Of a DNA stretch of 64,000 nucleotides, positions 58,889-64,000 are shown in pieces. Under the pieces are notes generated by a model. The model had not been told where the DNA came from. It did no database searches and saw nothing but the letters and a program-made list of their open reading frames with translations. Position numbers and translations under genes: made by a program. Within the stretch, counting starts at the first letter, position 1. Every line of letters begins with the position of its first letter. The DNA lies in assembly GCF_026342435.1 (NCBI RefSeq), contig NZ_JAPEMT010000001.1:1792501-1856500 (forward strand). The letters run 5' to 3'. The stretch is from Streptomyces sp. NBC_00237 (GTDB lineage: Bacteria > Actinomycetota > Actinomycetes > Streptomycetales > Streptomycetaceae).

Positions 58889-59329
58889 GTGAGCGCGACC
58901 GCGGACCACGCGGAGGAGCGGACCAACCTTGCCGCGAGGCTGGGTTTCCAGCCCGAGCAGGTGGTCCAGGAGATCGGCTTCGACGACGATGTCGATCAGG
59001 AGCTCCGCGAAGCCATCGAGGAGATCATCGGCGGCGAACTCGTCGACGAGGACTACGACGACGTGGCTGACGCCGTCGTCCTGTGGTTCAGGGACGAGGA
59101 CGGCGACCTGACGGACGCGTTGGTGGACGCCACGCAGCTCGTCGACGACGGTGGCACCGTCTGGCTGATGACTCCGAAGACCGGCCGTGACGGCTATGTC
59201 GAACCGAGCGACATCAACGAAGCCGCAACGACCGCCGGTCTCTCGCAGACCAAGAGCATCAACGCGGGCAAGGACTGGACGGGCAGCCGTCTCGTCTCGC
59301 CGAAGGCGGCGAAGTCCGGCAAGCGGTAA
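58889..59329 (+). CDS. DUF3052 family protein
   Basis: A 146-residue acidic cytosolic protein beginning at GTG after AGGAGG. Recognisable family segments are LAARLGFQPEQVVQEIGFDD and LVDEDYDDVADAVVLWFRDE, ending AGKDWTGSRLVSPK. It is widespread in actinomycetes and usually placed next to aceE, as here. Function unknown; the location next to pyruvate dehydrogenase is a conserved association from memory. Confidence 0.92.
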   Translation: MSATADHAEERTNLAARLGFQPEQVVQEIGFDDDVDQELREAIEEIIGGELVDEDYDDVADAVVLWFRDEDGDLTDALVDATQLVDDGGTVWLMTPKTGRDGYVEPSDINEAATTAGLSQTKSINAGKDWTGSRLVSPKAAKSGKR

Positions 59330-59356
59330 CGGCCGGAAACACCTCATGCGGTACCG

Positions 59357-59393
59357 AAGGGCCCCCGTCGACGCAGGTCGGCGGGGGCCCTTT
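59357..59393 (+). terminator. Terminator of the DUF3052 gene
   Basis: AAGGGCCCCCG at 59357-59367 pairs with CGGGGGCCCTT at 59382-59392, around a GC-rich loop and followed by TT. It starts 28 bases after the stop. Confidence 0.85.
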
Positions 59394-59465
59394 GCGTAGG
59401 CTGGCGGCACAGTCACCGCACCGGCACGTTCACCGGGCCGGCCCAACGAAGGGAAGCGCATCCTC

Positions 59466-59924
59466 ATGGCGATCGAGGCGGGCACCGCAGCTCCGGACTT
59501 CGAGCTCAAGGACAACCACGGCCGCACCGTGCGCCTGTCCGACTTCAAGGGCGAGAAGAACGTCGTGCTGCTCTTCTACCCCTTCGCCTTCACGGGCGTG
59601 TGCACCGGTGAGCTCTGCGCCCTGCGCGACGCGCTCCCGACGTTCCAGAACGACGACGTACAGCTCCTGGCGGTCTCCACCGACTCCATCCACAGCCTGC
59701 GCGTCTTCGCCGAGCAGGAGGGCCTGGAGTACCCGCTGCTGTCCGACTTCTGGCCGCACGGCAACGTCTCGCGGGCGTACGGCGTCTTCGACGAGGAGAA
59801 GGGCTGCGCGGTGCGCGGCACGTTCGTCATCGACAAGGAGGGCACGGTCCGCTGGACCGTCGTCAACGGCCTTCCCGACGCCCGTGATCTGAACGAGTAC
59901 GTCAAGGCCCTCGACACACTCTGA
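59466..59924 (+). CDS. Peroxiredoxin (AhpE/BCP-like)
   Basis: A 152-residue thioredoxin-fold peroxidase. The peroxidatic Cys46 lies in FYPFAFTGVCTGELC, with Cys51 four residues further on as in the two-Cys BCP arrangement (C-x4-C). A third Cys is in EEKGCAVRG. The size and FYPFAFTG motif match the AhpE group, which reduces peroxides and peroxynitrite using mycothiol/mycoredoxin or thioredoxin. It lies just upstream of the terD genes, a plausible oxidative/tellurite stress neighbourhood. Confidence 0.93.
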   Translation: MAIEAGTAAPDFELKDNHGRTVRLSDFKGEKNVVLLFYPFAFTGVCTGELCALRDALPTFQNDDVQLLAVSTDSIHSLRVFAEQEGLEYPLLSDFWPHGNVSRAYGVFDEEKGCAVRGTFVIDKEGTVRWTVVNGLPDARDLNEYVKALDTL

Positions 59925-60026
59925 TCCGCACGGGAGCCTTGGGGGCCGGGGGATTTCCGGGTCCCGGCAATCCCGGGCGCTCGAAGAATTCGGGACGTAA
60001 GTCCTGCCGTGACGGGAACCGGTCAC

Positions 60027-60045
60027 TAGGATCAACACGTTGATC
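60027..60045 (+). promoter_or_regulatory. Promoter -10 box with 7-2-7 palindrome for the ter set
   Basis: TAGGAT (60027-60032) is a typical Streptomyces -10. It overlaps a perfect inverted repeat GATCAAC-ac-GTTGATC (60030-60045) that would cover the transcription start. The first terD starts at 60110. A repressor at this dyad would control the whole stress set. Confidence 0.6.
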
Positions 60046-60109
60046 CGTATGCCATGCACTACGGGGGCAGGGCCTCTCCTGAGCCCCTCGACACACTTTT
60101 GGAGGACTC

Positions 60110-60685
60110 GTGGGAGTCAGCCTCAGCAAGGGCGGAAACGTCTCGCTGACCAAGGCCGCCCCGAACCTGACGGCGGTCATCGTCGGTCTGGGCTGGGACG
60201 CGCGTACCACCACCGGCGGAGACTTCGACCTCGACGCCAGCGCCATCCTGACGAACGACGCGGGCAAGGTCGCCAACGACTCGAACTTCGTCTTCTTCAA
60301 CAACCTGAAGAGCCCCGACGGCTCCGTCGAGCACACCGGTGACAACCTCACCGGTGAGGGCGAGGGCGACGACGAGGTCATCAACGTGAACCTGGCCGGT
60401 GTCCCGGCCGACGTCGCGAAGATCGTCTTCCCGGTCTCGATCTACGAGGCGGAGTCCCGCCAGCAGAGCTTCGGCCAGGTCCGCAACGCGTACATCCGCG
60501 TCGTGAACGCCGCCGACAACACCGAGCTGGCGCGCTACGACCTCAGCGAGGACGCCTCGACGGAGACCGCCATGGTCTTCGGCGAGCTCTACCGCAACGG
60601 TGCCGAGTGGAAGTTCCGCGCCATCGGCCAGGGCTACGCCTCGGGCCTGCGCGGCATCGCGCAGGACTTCGGCGTCAACGTCTGA
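60110..60685 (+). CDS. TerD-family calcium-binding stress protein 1
   Basis: A 191-residue TerD protein (GTG start after GGAGG). The family Ca2+ sites are visible in [18 protein letters not shown] (about 26-43) and [20 protein letters not shown] (about 67-86). TerD proteins are cytosolic, bind calcium and support resistance to tellurite, oxidants and phages in ways not understood; in Streptomyces they also affect differentiation. It is about 80% identical by eye to the second copy at 60789. A hairpin separates the two. Confidence 0.95.
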   Translation: MGVSLSKGGNVSLTKAAPNLTAVIVGLGWDARTTTGGDFDLDASAILTNDAGKVANDSNFVFFNNLKSPDGSVEHTGDNLTGEGEGDDEVINVNLAGVPADVAKIVFPVSIYEAESRQQSFGQVRNAYIRVVNAADNTELARYDLSEDASTETAMVFGELYRNGAEWKFRAIGQGYASGLRGIAQDFGVNV

Positions 60686-60711
60686 GCCGAGCAGGCAGCA
60701 GCACTTCCGCC

Positions 60712-60745
60712 GTCCGGCGCCGCACTCTCCAGTGCGGCGCCGGAC
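60712..60745 (+). terminator. Perfect 15-bp hairpin between the terD copies
   Basis: GTCCGGCGCCGCACT-ctcc-AGTGCGGCGCCGGAC lies 27 bases after the first terD stop. No T run follows, so it may be an attenuator or RNA-stabilising element rather than a full terminator. Confidence 0.8.
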
Positions 60746-60788
60746 GCGCAGAGCCGTAAGTTCCTTACCGCGGGGAGGAAGAAAGATC

Positions 60789-61364
60789 ATGGGCGTCACG
60801 CTCGCCAAGGGAGGCAATGTCTCCCTCTCCAAGGCCGCTCCGAACCTCACCAAGGTGCTGGTCGGACTCGGCTGGGACGCGCGTTCCACCACCGGGGCCG
60901 ACTTCGACCTGGATGCCAGCGCGCTGCTGTGCAAGGACGGCCGGGTGCTCGGCGACGAGTACTTCGTCTTCTACAACAACCTCACCAGCCCCGACGGCTC
61001 CGTCGAGCACACCGGTGACAACCTGACCGGTGAGGGCGAGGGCGACGACGAGTCGCTGATCATCGACCTGTCCCAGGTCCCGGCCACCGTCGACAAGATC
61101 GTCTTCCCGGTCTCGATCCATGACGCGGACAACAGAGGACAGACTTTCGGCCAGGTCAGCAACGCCTTCATCCGCGTGGTGAACCAGGCCGACGGACAGG
61201 AGCTGGCACGCTACGACCTCAGCGAGGACGCCTCCAGCGAGACCGCGATGATCTTCGGTGAGGTCTACCGGTACGGCGGCGAGTGGAAGTTCCGTGCCGT
61301 TGGACAGGGGTACGCGTCCGGACTCCGGGGCATCGCTCTAGACTTCGGGGTCAACGTTTCGTAA
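60789..61364 (+). CDS. TerD-family calcium-binding stress protein 2
   Basis: A 191-residue paralogue of the preceding protein, beginning at the ATG at 60789 with GGGGAGGAAG upstream. The acidic calcium motifs [18 protein letters not shown] and [20 protein letters not shown] are conserved. Differences concentrate in the middle ([17 protein letters not shown] and [14 protein letters not shown]). Tandem TerD pairs ahead of TerC are typical of Streptomyces. The two may form hetero-oligomers on the membrane with TerC. Confidence 0.95.
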   Translation: MGVTLAKGGNVSLSKAAPNLTKVLVGLGWDARSTTGADFDLDASALLCKDGRVLGDEYFVFYNNLTSPDGSVEHTGDNLTGEGEGDDESLIIDLSQVPATVDKIVFPVSIHDADNRGQTFGQVSNAFIRVVNQADGQELARYDLSEDASSETAMIFGEVYRYGGEWKFRAVGQGYASGLRGIALDFGVNVS

Positions 61365-61366
61365 AG

Positions 61367-61383
61367 CCCCGCTCTCTGCGGGG
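61367..61383 (+). other. Small hairpin before terC
   Basis: CCCCGC-tctct-GCGGGG forms just after the second terD stop, followed by GAGAG. It is short and probably marks RNA processing or attenuation. Confidence 0.5.
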
Positions 61384-61412
61384 GAGAGTCGTACTCAACG
61401 ATGGGGTAGGCA

Positions 61413-62564
61413 GTGGTCCTGAAAACCTTCGGCTGGTCGTTCGCGGTGACCGCGCTCGGCTTGGCCGCGGCGGTTCTCTACGGGGGGTGGACCGGCTTCG
61501 GGATCGTGGCGATCCTGTCCATCCTGGAGATCTCGCTGTCCTTCGACAACGCGGTGGTCAACGCCGGCATCCTGAAGAAGATGAATGCCTTCTGGCAGAA
61601 GATCTTCCTCACCGTCGGCATTCTCATCGCCGTGTTCGGCATGCGTCTGGTCTTCCCCGTCGTGATCGTGGCCATCAGCGCCAAGATCGGGCCGATCGAG
61701 GCGGTCGACCTGGCGCTGAACAACAAGAACCTCTACCAGCAGTACGTGACCGACGCGCACCCGTCGATCGCGGCCTTCGGTGGCATGTTCCTGTTGATGA
61801 TCTTCCTCGACTTCATCTTCGAGGACCGGGACATCAAGTGGCTCGCTTGGCTGGAGCGTCCGCTCGCCAAGCTCGGCAAGGTCGACATGCTGTCGGTCTG
61901 CATCGCGCTGATCGTGCTGCTGATCAGCTCGATGACCTTCGCCGTCAACGCCCACCAGCACGGCGGCACGCACGTCAACAAGGCCGAGACGGTACTGATC
62001 GCGGGCATCGCCGGTCTGATCACGTATCTGATCGTCGGCGGTCTCTCCGGCTTCTTCGAGAACAAGCTCGAAGAGGAGGAGGAGCGCGAGCACGAGGCCG
62101 AGGAAGAGGCCAAGCGCTCGGGCAAGAAGGTCACCGGCGTCGCCCTCGCGGGCAAGGCCGCGTTCTTCATGTTCCTCTACCTGGAGGTCCTGGACGCGTC
62201 GTTCTCCTTCGACGGCGTCATCGGAGCCTTCGCGGTCACCAACGACATCGTCCTCATGGCGCTCGGCCTCGGCATCGGCGCGATGTACGTGCGTTCGCTG
62301 ACGGTCTACCTGGTCCGCCAGGGAACGCTGGACGACTACGTCTACCTGGAGCACGGCGCGCACTACGCCATCGGCGCCCTCTCCGTGATCCTCCTCGTCA
62401 CCATCCAGTACGAGATCCACGAGGTCATCACGGGCTCCGTCGGCGTCATCCTGATCGCCTGGTCCTTCTGGTCCTCGGTCCGCCGCAACAAGCGGCTCGC
62501 GGCCGAGGAAGAGGCGGGCGGAGCAAATTTTAAGAAGCAGGACGAAGTCTCCTCCGGGGTCTGA
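61413..62564 (+). CDS. TerC/DUF475-family integral membrane protein
   Basis: A 383-residue membrane protein from a GTG start. The two family motifs are LEISLSFDNAVVNAGIL (about 38-54) and EVLDASFSFDGVIGAFAV (about 260-277), each with acidic residues inside helices, as expected for metal coordination. A cytosolic, highly charged loop (KLEEEEEREHEAEEEAKRS) lies between helices. DUF475 members form the TerC complex with TerD/TerA and in relatives export manganese or calcium. The final C-terminus is basic then acidic. Confidence 0.94.
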   Translation: MVLKTFGWSFAVTALGLAAAVLYGGWTGFGIVAILSILEISLSFDNAVVNAGILKKMNAFWQKIFLTVGILIAVFGMRLVFPVVIVAISAKIGPIEAVDLALNNKNLYQQYVTDAHPSIAAFGGMFLLMIFLDFIFEDRDIKWLAWLERPLAKLGKVDMLSVCIALIVLLISSMTFAVNAHQHGGTHVNKAETVLIAGIAGLITYLIVGGLSGFFENKLEEEEEREHEAEEEAKRSGKKVTGVALAGKAAFFMFLYLEVLDASFSFDGVIGAFAVTNDIVLMALGLGIGAMYVRSLTVYLVRQGTLDDYVYLEHGAHYAIGALSVILLVTIQYEIHEVITGSVGVILIAWSFWSSVRRNKRLAAEEEAGGANFKKQDEVSSGV

Positions 62565-62608
62565 CCCCCTCGCGGGTGTGACCCGGAGAAGATTGCGGAA
62601 CGCTCCCC

Positions 62609-62650
62609 ACGGGGCGGCCACCAGGCGGCATCGCCCGGTGGCCGCCCCGT
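62609..62650 (+). terminator. Large hairpin between terC and terA-like gene
   Basis: ACGGGGCGGCCACC (62609-62622) pairs perfectly with GGTGGCCGCCCCGT (62637-62650), with GGCG/CGCC pairing inside the loop. It lies 44 bases after the terC stop. Confidence 0.85.
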
Positions 62651-62714
62651 CGGGCGTTCGCGGTACGGGCGGGGAACAGCAGCGGGGAACGACGAGAGAT
62701 GGGGGTGGGGGCCG

Positions 62715-63470
62715 ATGGCCTTCTGGGACGGCATACGCGACAGCCTGGGCGGCTGGCGGGGCAGCTCGGCACAGTTCGACTCCGGCAGCGCCGCGACGAA
62801 CTCCATCGAGCTGACGAAACGGCACCCGACGGTGTCGCTCGGCAAACAGGGCGCGGACACGGGCAGCCTGCGCGTCAACCTCTCCTGGCGCATGCGCACC
62901 TCCGACATCGGCGGACGGCAGAAGCACGCCGGGAACTTCTTCAGCCGCTCCTTCAAGTTCTTCCAGCCCGAGACGGTCCAGGCGCACACCCAGGGCGTCG
63001 TCAACGTCGACCTGGACCTCGGCTGCCTCTACGAGCTGAAGGACGGCAGCAAGGGCGTCGTACAGCCCCTCGGGGGCTTCTTCGGCGACATGAACGGCCC
63101 GCCGTACGTCAAGCTCAGCGGCGACGACCGGTTCGGTGCGCCCTCCGGCGAGACGATCTTCATCAACCTCGACCACCGCGACGAGATCAAGCGGCTCCTG
63201 GTCTTCGTCTACATCTACGACCAGACCCCCGCCTTCGACCGCACCCACGCCGTCGTCACGCTCTACCCCAGCAACGGCCCGCGCATCGAGATCGCCCTCG
63301 ACGAACGGGCCCCGCAGGCCCGCTCGTGCGCCGTCTTCACCATCGAGAGCGGCAAGGAGGGCCTGACCGTGCGCCGCGAGGTGAAGTTCGTCTACGGCTT
63401 CCAGGCCGAGCTGGACCGCCTCTACGGCTGGGGTCTCCAGTGGGGCAGGGGCTACAAGACGAAGGCATGA
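62715..63470 (+). CDS. TerA-like tellurium resistance protein
   Basis: A 251-residue soluble protein. A short N-terminal lead (MAFWDGIRDSLGGWRGS) precedes a TerA/TerD-related beta-sandwich: NSIELTKRHPTVSLGKQG, VVNVDLDLGCLYELKDG and HRDEIKRLLVFVYIYD. The C-terminus ends VRREVKFVYGFQAELDRLYGW. TerA proteins lack part of the TerD calcium site but keep the fold. It completes a TerD-TerD-TerC-TerA set. The start follows a GGGG-rich ribosome site. Confidence 0.88.
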   Translation: MAFWDGIRDSLGGWRGSSAQFDSGSAATNSIELTKRHPTVSLGKQGADTGSLRVNLSWRMRTSDIGGRQKHAGNFFSRSFKFFQPETVQAHTQGVVNVDLDLGCLYELKDGSKGVVQPLGGFFGDMNGPPYVKLSGDDRFGAPSGETIFINLDHRDEIKRLLVFVYIYDQTPAFDRTHAVVTLYPSNGPRIEIALDERAPQARSCAVFTIESGKEGLTVRREVKFVYGFQAELDRLYGWGLQWGRGYKTKA

Positions 63471-63541
63471 GAAAAGGGCGCGGACCGGCCGAAGACCCGT
63501 CGCAGTCGAAGCACCGAGCCCCCGCGCGGCACGCCGCACCG

Positions 63542-63571
63542 TCAACGCCGTCCACGTGTGGGCGGCGTTGA
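63542..63571 (+). terminator. Terminator of the ter set
   Basis: TCAACGCCGTCC at 63542 pairs with GGGCGGCGTTGA ending at 63571, one bulge, and is followed by GCATATTTAAAC. It lies 72 bases after the TerA-like stop. Confidence 0.75.
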
Positions 63572-63813
63572 GCATATTTAAACCTCCATTACTGCATTTC
63601 CGCTGCACTGTTCGAGTGGCTAAGAAAACCACTGGCGTGCCGGGCTGAAGAAATCTGACCTGCTTTTAGCTGGTCAATTAATCTCGGGCACGGAAAGTCA
63701 GTGGCCGGGGAATTCCGGCGGGGTCTTCGGTATCCCGTTCTCCGGTCGTATTCCGGGTCCTTGCGCGCCTCGCGCGCCGGGCCGGGAGCGGCGATGGAAG
63801 GACGGAACACGGC
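63572..63813. other. AT-rich gap with two small hairpins
   Basis: From 63572 to about 63700 the sequence is far richer in A and T than the rest of the window (CATATTTAAACC, GCTTTTAGC, CAATTAATC). It contains two short stems, AGTGG-n9-CCACT (63615-63633) and TGACC-n11-GGTCA (63656-63676). No gene is seen. It may be a developmental or stress promoter, a nucleoid-protein silencing site or an sRNA. Confidence 0.55.
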
Positions 63814-64000
63814 GTGTCAGCCGCAGCCCCACCAGCACCCCCGAGACCGCGCAGCGCGCATCAGACGAAGCCCGAGCCCCCCGGCGCCCAGCGGGTCCGC
63901 TCGGCCCTGGCCGTAGCCATGGTGGTCTGTGCCTTCGCAGCTGTCCTCGGCGAGGCGTACTACCGACGCTACGAGGCCCACATCGGCGGCTTCCTGGTCC
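63814..64000 (+). CDS. N-terminus of an unknown membrane protein (3' end outside window)
   Basis: Starting at the GTG at 63814, with GGAAGGACGG 9 bases upstream, the frame is open to the end and gives 62 residues. A Pro/Ala-rich start (SAAAPPAPPRPRSAHQTK) is followed by a membrane helix (about 30-46, ALAVAMVVCAFAAVLGE) and YYRRYEAHIGGFLV. The length and function cannot be judged; there is not enough sequence to name a family. Confidence 0.6.
   Translation, partial: MSAAAPPAPPRPRSAHQTKPEPPGAQRVRSALAVAMVVCAFAAVLGEAYYRRYEAHIGGFLV

Noticed and set aside
55617..64000. Ter region considered as a plasmid-borne tellurite island
   Set aside because: It is flanked by housekeeping aceE and has ordinary codon use; no integrase, IS or attachment site is visible.
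1..64000. tRNA, rRNA, CRISPR arrays and phage genes
   Set aside because: I scanned gaps for cloverleaf arms, spaced repeats and phage-type genes and saw none I could support.

Overview
The window is chromosomal DNA of a high-GC actinomycete, almost certainly a Streptomyces. The evidence is the very GC-rich third codon positions, frequent GTG starts and ATGA/GTGA stop-start overlaps. Gene content agrees: a fasR-fabD-fabH-acpP-fabF cluster, a single-chain AceE, paired TerD proteins, a Mbl/MreB-like protein, DUF3145 and DUF3052 proteins, and a mycothiol-type DinB-fold protein. Gene order around fasR/fab and around aceE/terD resembles what I remember of the Streptomyces core chromosome; this is from memory and was not searched. 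Layout: (1) 1-9192 is a sugar catabolic island. A divergent FadR/GntR regulator faces a one-operon set of an ABC importer plus all five enzymes of the non-phosphorylative L-fucose pathway (sugar dehydrogenase, lactonase, fuconate dehydratase, keto-deoxy-fuconate dehydrogenase, diketo-acid hydrolase). The expected products are pyruvate and lactate. (2) 9380-13671 holds, all on the minus strand, a LysE exporter, an orphan GAF sensor kinase with an eroded ATPase domain, an MreB/Mbl-like protein and an unknown protein. (3) 13689-15381 carries an MDR reductase and an Ohr/OsmC peroxidase behind a promoter with a palindrome in its spacer and three phased direct repeats in the leader. (4) 15577-31160 is mixed: secreted M14 carboxypeptidase, mycothiol-type protein, EI24 membrane protein, nitrilase-family hydrolase, LysE, a secreted pyroglutamyl-peptidase homologue with Ser in place of the catalytic Cys, a TetR/GH3 beta-glucosidase pair, an SGNH lipoprotein, DUF3145 and a beta-propeller membrane protein. 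(5) 31184-36205 is the housekeeping type II fatty acid synthase operon with its regulator FasR. (6) 36309-46448 carries a pirin, a Ser/Thr kinase, an I36 inhibitor-like secreted protein, a lipoprotein, a serine hydrolase, a MerR/aldo-keto reductase pair with a classic 19-bp-spacer MerR promoter, an acyltransferase and a DUF1023 hydrolase. (7) 46906-55526 carries a NarL-type two-component system, DUF4429, a second DUF1023 hydrolase, a TetR/14-TM exporter pair, a second I36 protein and a potassium channel. (8) 55617-64000 carries aceE, DUF3052, peroxiredoxin and a tellurium-resistance-type set TerD-TerD-TerC-TerA separated by hairpins, then an unusually AT-rich gap and the start of one more membrane protein. 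Two relics of RsbW-like anti-sigma/ATPase genes, both frameshifted, lie at 19339-19730 (minus) and 38880-39242 (plus). A dispersed intergenic repeat occurs four times. I saw no rRNA, tRNA, CRISPR array, IS element or prophage. Nothing looks like a wholly new multi-gene system. The strongest leads are the Cys-to-Ser pyroglutamyl-peptidase homologue, the eroded GAF kinase beside the MreB-like gene, the phased repeats before the reductase/Ohr pair, the hairpin-partitioned ter set and its AT-rich flank.
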